64,000 nt of DNA from Sphingomonas sp. GM_Shp_1 (GTDB lineage Bacteria; Pseudomonadota; Alphaproteobacteria; Sphingomonadales; Sphingomonadaceae), in NCBI RefSeq assembly GCF_026540895.1, contig NZ_JALNUR010000015.1, forward strand, positions 1 to 64,000. Reading direction: 5' to 3'. Positions 33,995-42,254 of the stretch are shown piece after piece (the stretch's first letter is position 1; every line of letters begins with the position of its first letter). The notes under the pieces were generated by a model. That model was given only the letters and a program-made list of their open reading frames with translations. It was not told where the DNA came from and did no database searches. A program made the translations under genes and the position numbers.

Positions 33995-34654
33995 TTACTT
34001 CGTCGTGAGCTTTCGGATGAACCCGATCAGCCCGGTCTGCCGCGAACGCTTCAGCCGTTCGGCTTGCAGGATGGTCTTCACCCCCTGGAAGCATTTTTCG
34101 ACATCGTCATTGACCAGGACATAGTCGTATCCGTCCCAGTGGCTGACCTCATTGGCCGCGCGGGCCATGCGCGCGTCGATCACCTCGACCGAATCGGTCG
34201 CGCGGCGTTCGAGCCGCTGGCGAAGTTCCTCCATCGACGGGGGGAAGATGAAGACGCGGACCACGTCGCCGCCCGCGATCTGGAAAAGCTGCTGCGCGCC
34301 CTGCCAGTCGATATCGAACAGCACGTCCTTGCCCGTCGCCAGCATCGCCTCGACCTGTGCGCGGGGGGTGCCGTAGCGATTGTCGAAGACATGCGCCCAT
34401 TCGAGGAATTCGTCATTCGCCACCATCCGGCGAAACTCTTCCAGATCGACGAAGTGATAGTCCTTGCCGTCGACCTCGCCGGGCCGCATTCCGCGCGTCG
34501 TCGCCGACACCGACATTTGCAGGCCGTCATCATCGGCCAGCAGCTTGCGCGCGATGGTCGACTTGCCCGCGCCCGAGGGAGAGGACAGCACGAACAACAT
34601 GCCGCGGCGCTTCAGCTTGTGGGGATCGTCGGGATGGGCGGGCGAATTGGACAT
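33995..34654 (-). CDS. gmk: Guanylate kinase
   Basis: Phosphorylates GMP to GDP. The 219-residue protein has the P-loop SSPSGAGKS at 24-32, the GMP-binding block SVSATTRGMRPGEVDGKDYHF and the lid region RLERRATDSVEVIDARM. The 18-residue N-terminal extension before the P-loop strand is within family variation. An unusual perfect hairpin lies 20 bp before the start (34675-34711). Confidence 0.96.
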   Translation of the reverse strand: MSNSPAHPDDPHKLKRRGMLFVLSSPSGAGKSTIARKLLADDDGLQMSVSATTRGMRPGEVDGKDYHFVDLEEFRRMVANDEFLEWAHVFDNRYGTPRAQVEAMLATGKDVLFDIDWQGAQQLFQIAGGDVVRVFIFPPSMEELRQRLERRATDSVEVIDARMARAANEVSHWDGYDYVLVNDDVEKCFQGVKTILQAERLKRSRQTGLIGFIRKLTTK

Positions 34655-34674
34655 GCCTGCCTTTGACGCACGCG

Positions 34675-34711
34675 GTCGCAGCGCGTCAAGACATGCTTGA
34701 CGCGCTGCGAC
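34675..34711 (-). promoter_or_regulatory. 16-bp perfect hairpin before gmk
   Basis: GTCGCAGCGCGTCAAG (34675-34690) and CTTGACGCGCTGCGAC (34696-34711) are perfect complements separated by a five-base loop. On the minus strand it follows the stop of the 34736 gene by 24 bp and precedes the gmk ATG by 20 bp. There is no U tract, so it may be a rho-type or processing hairpin, a leader structure for gmk or a mobile palindrome. Confidence 0.7.
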
Positions 34712-34735
34712 AAGTGGAGCGGGACGAAACCGTCC

Positions 34736-34945
34736 TTAGTAGCGGTCGCCCGCGATCTTGCTTGCCTTGTGCCGGTCATAGGCCTTCTTGGCTGCATAGC
34801 CGCCGCCGAGCAGCAGACCGAGCGGGCCCAGGCGCCGCATTCCGCCGACCGCCAGCGCGCCCAGCGCCGCGCCCTTCAGGCCGCTATTGCCGTCGCGGCG
34901 GCTGACTTCGCGCCCGACCAGCGCTCCCACGATCCGTCCGATCAT
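34736..34945 (-). CDS. Small glycine-rich protein (tandem pair, second)
   Basis: The 69-residue protein (MIGRIVGALVGREVSRRDG...) has two Gly/Ala/Leu-rich stretches (about 23-35 and 40-51) and a basic tail KKAYDRHKASKIAGDRY. There is no signal peptide. Its start overlaps the stop of the preceding gene (ATGA). Together the two resemble a small membrane-associated pair of unknown function upstream of gmk. Confidence 0.68.
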   Translation of the reverse strand: MIGRIVGALVGREVSRRDGNSGLKGAALGALAVGGMRRLGPLGLLLGGGYAAKKAYDRHKASKIAGDRY

Positions 34946-35151
34946 TGCACTTCTCCGAAAACACGGTCCTTGAGTTCACCCGCGCCGCGCAGCACCGCCC
35001 AGCCGACCGCATAGGTGATGGCGAGCGGCAGCACGACCTTCAGGACATTGGCGGTGACCGCCCCGATCACCGCGCCGTCGCCAACCCCGTCATCGCCCGA
35101 CATCCCGTCGATGGCGGCGCCGACCAGCGCGCCGATTGTCGTTGCACCCAT
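34942..35151 (-). CDS. Small membrane protein (tandem pair, first)
   Basis: The 69-residue protein begins MGATTIGALVGAAIDGMSGD and has one convincing membrane segment (VIGAVTANVLKVVLPLAITYAVGWAVL, about 28-54) with a charged tail. ATG 35151 is chosen because AAGGG lies 7 bases upstream; ATG 35157 is too close to it. It is coupled to the next small gene by ATGA. Function unknown. Confidence 0.65.
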   Translation of the reverse strand: MGATTIGALVGAAIDGMSGDDGVGDGAVIGAVTANVLKVVLPLAITYAVGWAVLRGAGELKDRVFGEVQ

Positions 35152-35218
35152 GCTCATGCCCTTCGTTGCTTGGGACAGGAAAAGCATGGGACGGGGGATG
35201 GGTTCCGTGGGGGCTAAT

Positions 35219-35343
35219 CCTCCCCGGTACGGGGAGGTGGCAGGCCGAAGGCCTGACGGAGGGGGGCTTCCACACAAGACGTCCCTGGCGGCGAGCCCCC
35301 TCCACCATGCTTCGCATGGTCCACCTCCCCTTGCAGGGGAGGA
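35219..35343. repeat. Family B element between gshB and the small gene pair
   Basis: Complete element: CCTCCCCGGTACGGGGAGG, GCAGGCCGAAGGCCTGAC, spacer, CCATGCTTCGCATGG and CCTCCCCTTGCAGGGGAGG. Confidence 0.87.
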
Positions 35344-35349
35344 ATAAGC

Positions 35350-36312
35350 TCAACCCTTCGCAGCGACCTTGGCCTCGATCGCGTCCCAGATCAGCCCGGC
35401 GACATCGGTGCCGTCGAATTTCTCGATCGCGACGATCCCGGTGGGGGAGGTGACGTTGATCTCGGTCAGCCATTCGCCGCCGATCACGTCGATCCCGACG
35501 AACAGTAGCCCGCGCCGCTTGAGTTCCGGCCCCAGCACCGCGCAGATCTCGCGCTCGCGCTCCGTCAACTCCGTCTTCTGCGCCGAACCGCCGACCGCCA
35601 GGTTGGAGCGGATCTCGCCCTCGCCCGGCAGGCGGTTGATCGCGCCCGCCACCTCGCCGTCGATCAGGACGATGCGCTTGTCGCCCTTGGCCACGGCGGG
35701 AAGGAACGCCTGGACCATGTGCGGCTCGCGATAGGCGGTGTTGAACACCTCGATCAGCGCGGACAGGTTCGCGCCGTCACGCCCGACCTTGAAGATCGCC
35801 TTGCCGCCATTGCCGTGCAGCGGCTTGATGACGATCTCGCCATGCTCCGCCAGAAACGCGCGCGCCTCGTCCAGCGAACGGGTGACCAGCGTCGGCGGCA
35901 TGAACTGCGGATAGTCGAGGACGAAGACCTTTTCCGGCGCATTGCGCACACTGCGCGGATTGTTGACGACCAGCGTCTTCTCGGCGACCCGCTCCAGCAA
36001 ATGGGTGGCGGTGATATAGCCCAGGTCGAAGGGCGGGTCCTGTCGCATCAGCACGACATCGGCCTCATCGCCCAGGTCCAGCTTCACCGGCTCGTCGAAG
36101 CTGTAATGGTCGCCCGCCACGCGCTGGACGGTGACGGGGTGCGCCCTGGTCCAGAGATGCCCGTCCGACCAGTTGAGGTCGCCCGCATCATAATGGAACA
36201 GCCGGTGCCCGCGCGTCTGGGCGGAGAGCATCAGCGCGAAGGTCGAATCGCCCGCGATATTGATCTGGTCCATCGGGTCCATCTGGACGGCGACGGTCAG
36301 CGGCTTGGACAT
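35350..36312 (-). CDS. gshB: Glutathione synthetase
   Basis: Joins gamma-glutamylcysteine and glycine using ATP, the last step of glutathione synthesis. The 320-residue ATP-grasp enzyme has the N-terminal signature VAVQMDPMDQINIAGDSTFALM, the P-loop-like HGNGGKAIF and the metal/ATP site FVGIDVIGGEWLTEINVTSPTG near the C terminus. It lies at the end of the conserved rsmI-yraN-gshB run on the minus strand. Confidence 0.97.
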   Translation of the reverse strand: MSKPLTVAVQMDPMDQINIAGDSTFALMLSAQTRGHRLFHYDAGDLNWSDGHLWTRAHPVTVQRVAGDHYSFDEPVKLDLGDEADVVLMRQDPPFDLGYITATHLLERVAEKTLVVNNPRSVRNAPEKVFVLDYPQFMPPTLVTRSLDEARAFLAEHGEIVIKPLHGNGGKAIFKVGRDGANLSALIEVFNTAYREPHMVQAFLPAVAKGDKRIVLIDGEVAGAINRLPGEGEIRSNLAVGGSAQKTELTEREREICAVLGPELKRRGLLFVGIDVIGGEWLTEINVTSPTGIVAIEKFDGTDVAGLIWDAIEAKVAAKG

Positions 36313-36375
36313 GGGGGTGTTCCTTCGTTCGGGCGGGTCTTTCGGGAGGGGAGGTAATCCTTCGCTCGTCCGCTG

Positions 36376-36813
36376 TCACCCGCACCAGGCATTTTCGATA
36401 TGGCGCGGCCGGGTGCCCGGCGCGAGCAGGATCACGTCGACGCGGATATCGTCGCCCGGCCCGGCGTAAGTGGGCATCAGCACTTCGGCGGCGGCGGCCA
36501 CCCGTGCGAGTCGCCGCTCGTCGATCGCGAAGTCCAGTTCCGCGGCGGTCTTGCGCGTCTTCACCTCGACGAATGCGACCAGTGACCCGCGCCGCGCGAT
36601 CAGGTCGACCTCGCCCGCAGGCGTGCGGACGCGGCGGTCGAGAATGGTCCAGCCCTTCAGGCGCAGCCACCAGGCGGCGAGGCGTTCGCCGCGTCGGCCT
36701 GCCGCTTCGGCACGCTGGCGTTCGGGCGTCGGCCTTTTGGCGATGGGACGCCCGCCCTCGCTTGCTGTCAGAGAACGGCTACGGGACCGTATGCGGACAT
36801 GATCGGATGCCAT
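36376..36813 (-). CDS. YraN family (UPF0102) nuclease-like protein
   Basis: The 145-residue protein has the endonuclease-like fold of UPF0102: GRRGERLAAWWLRLKG, then the PD-(D/E)xK-style core AGEVDLIARRG and FVEVKTRK. Its biochemical role is unsettled. The start is doubtful: conserved sequence begins around residue 33, the ATG at 36813 has no clear ribosome-binding site, and a non-ATG start further in is possible. It lies between gshB and the STAS-like gene in the usual rsmI neighbourhood. Confidence 0.85.
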   Translation of the reverse strand: MASDHVRIRSRSRSLTASEGGRPIAKRPTPERQRAEAAGRRGERLAAWWLRLKGWTILDRRVRTPAGEVDLIARRGSLVAFVEVKTRKTAAELDFAIDERRLARVAAAAEVLMPTYAGPGDDIRVDVILLAPGTRPRHIENAWCG

Positions 36814-36877
36814 GCCATATCGTGCGAAGCGCCATCGATCGGCGCAAGCCCGTATCGGTCCGGTTTCGTTTCGGCCC

Positions 36878-37246
36878 TCAAGCCGCCACTTCCTCCGGCG
36901 CGGTCAGCCAAGCCAGGCTGTCTTCGGCGGGATCGAACACCCGCAAATAGGGCTGGGTCATCAGCCGCCGGATCTGCTGGCGCCCGATCGCGCTGCCGTT
37001 GACCATCGCGATCCGGCTGGCGCGGGGGAAATCGCGCAGCGCCTCGTGCACCGTCATGATCGCGTCCTTGGGCTGGACGTTGATCGCCGACATGTCGATG
37101 CGCAACCGATAGCCGGGGCGGAAACCGCTGCGCCGGAAGGCGTCCAGCAATTCCCGGGCATAGCGCATGGCGATCTCGGGCGTGAAATGCCCGGTCCACT
37201 GGATGTCGAGCAGGTTGAGGTCGTGACGAAATTGGAAGGCGTACAT
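36878..37246 (-). CDS. STAS/SpoIIAA-like protein of unknown function
   Basis: The 122-residue cytosolic protein has an alternating strand-helix pattern (FQFRHDLNLLDIQWTGHFTPEIAMRY..., RLRIDMSAINVQPKDAIMTV..., RIAMVNGSAIGRQQIRRLM) resembling the SpoIIAA-like/STAS fold found in many uncharacterised bacterial proteins. There is no clear phosphorylatable serine motif. It is inserted between rsmI and yraN, 63 bp after rsmI. Assignment is by pattern only. Confidence 0.6.
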   Translation of the reverse strand: MYAFQFRHDLNLLDIQWTGHFTPEIAMRYARELLDAFRRSGFRPGYRLRIDMSAINVQPKDAIMTVHEALRDFPRASRIAMVNGSAIGRQQIRRLMTQPYLRVFDPAEDSLAWLTAPEEVAA

Positions 37247-37309
37247 GGGGGAGCGGCTCCTGACCTCTCCCTGCGCGCCCGATCCTTGCCGAATCGCTAA
37301 TGCCGGACC

Positions 37310-38179
37310 CTAATCGCCTGCGTTATCGTCCTTCATCGCCAGCGCGCGGGCATAAAGCGCCTTACGGTCGAGCCCCAACGCCTTGGCCACCTCGCTCGCC
37401 GCGCGACCGACGGGCAGGCGGGTCAGCGCTTCGGCCAGCGCGGCGTCGGCGTCCTGTTCGGTGGCGGGGGGCGCTTCGCCCGGCGGCGCGACGACGATCG
37501 CGATCTCGCCCTTGGGCCCCGCTTCGGCATAGCGGGCGGCGAGGGTGGAGAGGGTGCCGGTCACCGCCTCCTCGAACTTCTTGGTGATCTCGCGCGTCAC
37601 CGCTGCCTCGCGGTCGCCCAATCCTTGCGCCAGTGCGGTCAGCGTTGCCGCCAGGCGTGGGCCCGATTCATAAAGGACCAGCGTCGCGCGGATGCTGGCG
37701 ATTTCGGCAATGGCGTCGGCGCGCGCCTTTTCCTTCGGCGGCAGGAAACCCAGGAACAGGAATCGGTCGGTCGGCAGCCCCGCCAACGTCAGCGCGGCGA
37801 TGGCGGCGCAAGGGCCCGGGATCGTCACCACCGCATGCCCCGCCGCGCGCGCATCGCGGACCAGCTTGTACCCCGGATCGGAGATCAGCGGCGTGCCCGC
37901 ATCCGACACCAGCGCCACCGCCTGGGTCGCCATGCGGGCGATCAGGCCGGGGCGGACATGCTCGGCATTATGGTCGTGATAGGGCTGCATCGGCCGCTTC
38001 ACGCCGATATGGCGGAGCAGCCCGGCGGTCACGCGGCTGTCCTCCACCGCGATGACATCGGCCTTCGTCAATATGTTGGCCGCGCGGGGGGACAGATCGC
38101 CGAGATTGCCGATAGGGGTCGCGACGATGTACAGGCCGGGTTCGAGAATAGGTTCGGATTGGGTCACGGGGATCGTCAT
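37310..38179 (-). CDS. rsmI: 16S rRNA 2'-O-ribose C1402 methyltransferase
   Basis: Tetrapyrrole-methylase-fold enzyme that methylates the ribose of 16S rRNA C1402 in the decoding centre. The 289-residue protein has the family start GLYIVATPIGNLGDLSPRA, the SAM-binding block VSDAGTPLISDPG and IPGPCAAIAAL, and a C-terminal HTH-like region. The ATG at 38179 overlaps, in the opposite direction, the best ATG of the LpoA-like gene. Confidence 0.96.
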   Translation of the reverse strand: MTIPVTQSEPILEPGLYIVATPIGNLGDLSPRAANILTKADVIAVEDSRVTAGLLRHIGVKRPMQPYHDHNAEHVRPGLIARMATQAVALVSDAGTPLISDPGYKLVRDARAAGHAVVTIPGPCAAIAALTLAGLPTDRFLFLGFLPPKEKARADAIAEIASIRATLVLYESGPRLAATLTALAQGLGDREAAVTREITKKFEEAVTGTLSTLAARYAEAGPKGEIAIVVAPPGEAPPATEQDADAALAEALTRLPVGRAASEVAKALGLDRKALYARALAMKDDNAGD

Positions 38180-39410
38180 GACAGAGGCAGGGCTGTTCGT
38201 ACAACCGGGGGCCGTCATTCCGGACTCCGGAAAATGGGGCGTGGGGCGGCTGGGCCGCGCGGTGGCGCTCGCCGCGACGCTGTTTCTGGCGGCCTGTCAG
38301 ACGATCGTGCCGCGAGGGCCGGTCGAACAACCCCCGGCGCGCCCCGAACAGACCAGCCCGCGCCCCTCGACCGAGGTCGAGCCCGGCCTGCCGCGCGATA
38401 CGGCGCGGCACCGCATCGCGCTGCTCGTACCGCTATCGGGCAGCAATGCCGGGGTGGGACAGTCGATCGCCAATGCGACGATGATGGCGCTGCTGGATGC
38501 GCAGGCCGACACGATCCGAATCACCAATTACGACACCACGCCCGGCGCGGCGGCGGCGGCGCAAAAGGCGATCGCGGAGGGCGCGCAACTGATCCTGGGG
38601 CCTTTGCTGTCCGAGGATGTCCGCGCCGTCGCCCCCGTCGCCCGTGCGGCGAAGGTGCCGGTGATCAGCTTTTCCAACGATGCGGGCGTGGCCGGGAACG
38701 GCACCTATCTGATGGGCTATACCCCCGCCCAGTCGATCGACCGAGTGGTCGATTATGCGCGCGGGCGCGGCGTCACCAGCTTTGCTGGGCTGGTGCCCAA
38801 CGGCCTTTATGGCGAGCGCGCCTCGACCGCCTTTCTTCGCGCGGTCGAAGGGGCAGGGGGACAGGTCGTCTCGCTCCAGCCCTATGGCCGGGTTGCGGGC
38901 GGCATCGCGGGGGCGGCGCAGCGGCTGAGCGCCAAGGCGCCCTATGACGCGGTGCTGATCGCCGATGGCGGCGCGGCGGCGGCGGCGGCGGCCCCGATCC
39001 TGAAGCGGGGATCGGGCGCGACGACGCGGCTGCTGGGCACCGAATTGTGGAATTCCGAATCGGGCATCGCCGCGCGCGCGCCGCTGAACGGGGCATGGTT
39101 CGCCAGCGTGTCGAACAACCTCTACCGCCAATATGCGACCAAATACCGCGCCCGGTTCCGGGCCGCGCCCTATCGCCTGTCGAGCCTGGGCTATGACGCG
39201 GTGCTGCTGACCGTGCGGATCGCGCGCGACTGGAAGGTGAATGCGGCCTTCCCGGAAGCACGGCTGCGGGCGGCGGATGGCTTTTCCGGGATCGACGGCG
39301 CTTTCCGCTTCGGCCGCGACGGCGTGGCGGAGCGCGCGCTGGAGGTGCAGGAGATTCGTGGCGGTACGGCAGTGACGGTGTCGCCCGCGCCGACCGGGTT
39401 CAGGGATTGA
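38178..39410 (+). CDS. Penicillin-binding protein activator (LpoA/YraM-like lipoprotein)
   Basis: The protein (410 residues from ATG 38178) is an exported lipoprotein with lipobox LFLAAC and a periplasmic-binding-protein-like C-terminal domain (IALLVPLSG...VPVISFSNDAGVAGNGTYLMGY), as in LpoA, which activates PBP1A in peptidoglycan synthesis. The yraL-yraM-yraN neighbourhood supports this. The start is open: GTG 38241 would give a more typical short lipoprotein signal (VGRLGRAVALAATLFLAAC) and leave a 61-bp promoter gap to rsmI. Its stop overlaps the cutA TTG. Confidence 0.85.
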   Translation: MTEAGLFVQPGAVIPDSGKWGVGRLGRAVALAATLFLAACQTIVPRGPVEQPPARPEQTSPRPSTEVEPGLPRDTARHRIALLVPLSGSNAGVGQSIANATMMALLDAQADTIRITNYDTTPGAAAAAQKAIAEGAQLILGPLLSEDVRAVAPVARAAKVPVISFSNDAGVAGNGTYLMGYTPAQSIDRVVDYARGRGVTSFAGLVPNGLYGERASTAFLRAVEGAGGQVVSLQPYGRVAGGIAGAAQRLSAKAPYDAVLIADGGAAAAAAAPILKRGSGATTRLLGTELWNSESGIAARAPLNGAWFASVSNNLYRQYATKYRARFRAAPYRLSSLGYDAVLLTVRIARDWKVNAAFPEARLRAADGFSGIDGAFRFGRDGVAERALEVQEIRGGTAVTVSPAPTGFRD

Positions 39411-39724
39411 GCGACGACGCCATCGTCGTAATGTGCGTGGCGGCCTCCCGCGAAGAGGCTGCCGTGATCGCCCAGGCGCTGGTCGAACGGCGGCTGGCGG
39501 CCTGTGTTCAGATGATGCCGATCGAAAGCTGGTATCGCTGGAACGGGGCCGTGCAGCACGAGCCCGAGGTGATGCTGCACATCAAGACGGTCCGGGCCCG
39601 CTTCGCCCCATTGTGCGAGGCGATCGAGACGCTGCACAGCTATGACGTGCCGGAGATCGTCGCCGTGCCGATCACCGACGCTTCGCCGCGCTATCTGGCG
39701 TGGTTGCGCGAGGCGGTGCAATGA
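39407..39724 (+). CDS. cutA: Divalent cation tolerance protein CutA
   Basis: The 105-residue protein has the CutA1 pattern: VMCVAASREEAAVIAQALVERRLAACVQ, the YRWNG loop, and the C-terminal YDVPEIVAVPI motif. CutA trimers bind copper and are linked to metal tolerance, though the mechanism is unclear. Translation begins at TTG 39407, which overlaps the stop of the LpoA-like gene (TTGA). Confidence 0.94.
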   Translation: MSDDAIVVMCVAASREEAAVIAQALVERRLAACVQMMPIESWYRWNGAVQHEPEVMLHIKTVRARFAPLCEAIETLHSYDVPEIVAVPITDASPRYLAWLREAVQ

Positions 39725-39770
39725 CGGTGCACGTCAGGGGAACGGTCGCACCGTATCCAGCCGGGCAAAG

Positions 39771-39867
39771 CCCCTCCCCTTCAGGGGAGCGGTTGGGGTG
39801 GGGCCTTGTCCCGAGGGGTGCGCTTGCGGCGACGCCCCACCCCCGGCCCCTTCCCTGAGGGGAGCGG
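39771..39867. repeat. Family D-like element (cutA/hemW convergent gap)
   Basis: CCCCTCCCCTTCAGGGGAG and GGTTGGGGTGGGG are answered by CCCCACCCCCGG and CCCTTCCCTGAGGGGAG. It has the three-part layout of family D with a diverged sequence. Confidence 0.75.
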
Positions 39868-39877
39868 CGGCCTTACC

Positions 39878-41065
39878 TCATCGCGCATCGGGTTCGTCGG
39901 TCACCACCACTTCGCGCAGGATCGCATCGAGCAGCAACGCGCCCGCATCGGTAACGATCAGCCGCTCGTCCTCCATCCGCACCAGCCCCTGCCGCGACAG
40001 TGTCGCCACCGCATCCCGGTCCACCATATCGCGTCCATCGGCCAGCGCCGTCACGCGCGCCAGATCCACGCCCTCGGCCAGACGTAGCCCCATGACCAGC
40101 GCCTCGGTCGCGCGGGTGATGGGGGACAGGGTTTCCTCCACCTCGATGCCATGGCCGTTGCGGTCGACCGCCGCCATCCAGTTTTCGGGCTTCTTGCGGC
40201 GCACGGTGGCCACGCCCTCGCGGCGGCCATGCGCGCCGGGGCCGATCCCGGCATAATCGCCATAGCGCCAATAGGTCAGGTTGTGGCGGCTCTCCGCCCC
40301 GATCCGGGCGTGGTTGGAGGTTTCATAGGCGGGCAGCCCGGCGGCGGCGGTGATCGCGCGCGTCGTCTCGAACAGGTCGGCGGCGGCATCGCCATCGGGG
40401 ATGGTCAGCCGCCCCGCCGCCGCTTCGGTATGGAAGCGTGTGCCGGGTTCGATCGTCAACTGATAGAGCGACAGATGCTCGGTCCCGTATCGAAGCGCGC
40501 GGGTCAGTTCGGCCTCCCAGTCGGGCAAAGGCTGGCCGGGGCGGGCATAGATCAGGTCGAAGCTGACCCGACCGAACAAGCCTTGCGCCGTCTGGAGCGC
40601 GCGCAGCGCCTCGTCCACGCCGTGCGCGCGGCCCAAGAAATGCAGCGCCTGATCGTCCAGCGCCTGCACGCCCAGCGACGCGCGGTTGACCCCGGCGGCG
40701 GCGAGATCGGCGAAGCGCGCCGCCTCCACCGAGGAGGGATTGGCCTCCAGCGTGATCTCGATCCCCTCGGCAAAGCCCCAATGGCGCTCGGCGGCGTCCA
40801 GGATCGCGGCGACGGTGGCGGGCGGCATCAGCGAAGGGGTGCCACCGCCGAAGAAGATCGACGTCAGCCGCCGCCCCGGCAGCGCCGCCGCCTCATGCGC
40901 CAGATCGGCGAGCAGCGCCTTTTGCCACGCCGCCTGGTCCACCGACTCGCGGACATGGCTGTTGAAATCGCAATAGGGGCATTTGGAGACGCAGAAGGGC
41001 CAATGGACGTAAAGCGCCAGCGGGGCGGGGGCCAAGGATGAAACAGTCGATATTGCGGAGGACAT
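39878..41065 (-). CDS. hemW: Radical SAM heme chaperone HemW-like protein
   Basis: The 395-residue protein has the radical-SAM motif FCVSKCPYC (C25, C29, C32), the following aromatic/Asp segment, and the GGGTPSL motif. It falls in the HemW/HemN-like class formerly annotated as oxygen-independent coproporphyrinogen oxidase; HemW members bind heme and insert it into proteins rather than making coproporphyrinogen. The family usually sits next to rdgB/rph in this phylum. ATG 41065 is chosen because the 35 upstream residues are not conserved-looking. Confidence 0.92.
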   Translation of the reverse strand: MSSAISTVSSLAPAPLALYVHWPFCVSKCPYCDFNSHVRESVDQAAWQKALLADLAHEAAALPGRRLTSIFFGGGTPSLMPPATVAAILDAAERHWGFAEGIEITLEANPSSVEAARFADLAAAGVNRASLGVQALDDQALHFLGRAHGVDEALRALQTAQGLFGRVSFDLIYARPGQPLPDWEAELTRALRYGTEHLSLYQLTIEPGTRFHTEAAAGRLTIPDGDAAADLFETTRAITAAAGLPAYETSNHARIGAESRHNLTYWRYGDYAGIGPGAHGRREGVATVRRKKPENWMAAVDRNGHGIEVEETLSPITRATEALVMGLRLAEGVDLARVTALADGRDMVDRDAVATLSRQGLVRMEDERLIVTDAGALLLDAILREVVVTDEPDAR

Positions 41066-41699
41066 GATGCGCCCCGATATGGCGGCGATGGTCGCACTTC
41101 GCCATCTCTTATCGCTGCCCGTCCTCGCCGCCCTGCTGGCGGGATGCGGTCCTATGGTGTCCGCGCCCAAGGTGTCCGCTCAGGGCGGCTCGACCGAGCG
41201 CACCCCGGCGCGCGTGGTGGAGGAACGCGCCTCCGACGCGCCCGCCGCGCGCGGGGTGGGGCTGCTCCGTCAGGCGATGCTGGAGGGGCACCGCGCGGTG
41301 CGGGCCGAGATCGGGCTGCCGCCGCTGCTCTGGGACGACCGACTGGCGGCGAGCGCCTTGGCCTATGCGCAGGAGATGGCGCGGACCGGGCGCTTCCAAC
41401 ATGCCGAGCAGCCGATGGGGCCGACCCGGCAGGGCGAGAATCTGTGGACCGGCACGCGCGGCGCCTATCGCTATGACGAGATGATGGGGCATTGGGTCGC
41501 GGAGAAGCGCGACTTCGTGAACCTGCCCATCCCCCAGGCCAGCCGCACCGGCCAGTTCGGCGACGTGGCGCATTATACCCAGATCGTCTGGGCCCGATCC
41601 ACGGCGGTCGGTTGCGCGATGGCGAGCAACAGGCGCGACGACTTCCTCGTTTGCCGCTATAGCCCCACCGGTAACGTCGTCGGCGAGCGGAGCTTCTGA
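41064..41699 (+). CDS. CAP (SCP/PR-1) domain lipoprotein
   Basis: The 211-residue protein has a lipobox LLAGC (C28) and a CAP domain: HRAVRAEIGLPPLLWDDRLAASALAYAQEMA, then GENLW, and the signature HYTQIVWARSTAVGCA. Two or three cysteines in the C-terminal half may form disulfides. CAP proteins are exported and have diverse, largely unknown roles. The start could be either of two adjacent ATGs (41064, 41067), the second better spaced from GGAGG (41057-41061); this start region overlaps hemW's start on the other strand. Confidence 0.87.
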   Translation: MMRPDMAAMVALRHLLSLPVLAALLAGCGPMVSAPKVSAQGGSTERTPARVVEERASDAPAARGVGLLRQAMLEGHRAVRAEIGLPPLLWDDRLAASALAYAQEMARTGRFQHAEQPMGPTRQGENLWTGTRGAYRYDEMMGHWVAEKRDFVNLPIPQASRTGQFGDVAHYTQIVWARSTAVGCAMASNRRDDFLVCRYSPTGNVVGERSF

Positions 41700-41730
41700 C
41701 TCGCGCGGAACGGCGGGAAGGCAATATGCA

Positions 41731-42117
41731 ATGGCGAATCCCTATGATCCGATGGCCTGGCTGACCTTCTGGACCGCGCCCGCGCGTTTCGCGGTGATGG
41801 CGGGCGAATCGATGCTGAGCGCGCAGAGCGTGATGGCGACCCGCATGGGCGCGATGGCGACCGGCACCTCCTCGGCGGCGGAAATGACGCTGATGGTCAG
41901 CGAGAAGGTGAAGGCCTTCGACCAGTCGGCCAAGGTCTGGAACCGCGATCAGGCGGCCTTGTCGAAACTGTCGCGCCACGATCCGCGCGGCGGGGTGCTC
42001 GATGCCTGGGAGACGATGGCGCGCGCCATGCTGATCGGCGCGTCGATGCCGCTCCAGGCGATGGCGCCGGTGCACCGCGCGGTGACAGCCAACCAGAAGC
42101 GGCTGGCCAAGGGGTAA
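41731..42117 (+). CDS. Phasin-like small helical protein
   Basis: The 128-residue protein is Ala/Met-rich and all-helical, with no signal peptide: WLTFWTAPARFAVMAGESMLSAQSVMATR, a KVKAFDQSAKVW segment and a C-terminal AWETMARAMLIGASMPLQAMAPVHRA. This resembles phasin-like granule-associated proteins in composition, but there is no phasin signature strong enough to be sure and no PHA gene is in the window. It follows the CAP gene by 31 bp and ends convergently with rdgB. Confidence 0.6.
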   Translation: MANPYDPMAWLTFWTAPARFAVMAGESMLSAQSVMATRMGAMATGTSSAAEMTLMVSEKVKAFDQSAKVWNRDQAALSKLSRHDPRGGVLDAWETMARAMLIGASMPLQAMAPVHRAVTANQKRLAKG

Positions 42118-42123
42118 CTTCAT

Positions 42124-42248
42124 CCTCCCCGGTACGGGGAGGGGGACCATCCGAAGGATGGTGGAGGGGGGATCGCCGTAAAGGGCGTTCTTTGCGGAAG
42201 CCCCCCTCCGTCAGGCCTTCGGCCTGCCACCTCCCCGTGCCGGGGAGG
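42124..42248. repeat. Family B element (phasin-like/rdgB convergent gap)
   Basis: Complete element: CCTCCCCGGTACGGGGAGG, CCATCCGAAGGATGG, spacer, GTCAGGCCTTCGGCCTG and CCTCCCCGTGCCGGGGAGG, in the reverse module order of the copies at 30459 and 35219. Confidence 0.87.
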
Positions 42249-42254
42249 ATTGTT

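Noticed and set aside
41731..42117. True phasin (PhaP) call
   Set aside because: Only composition and helix content match; no PHA genes in the window, so it is called phasin-like.
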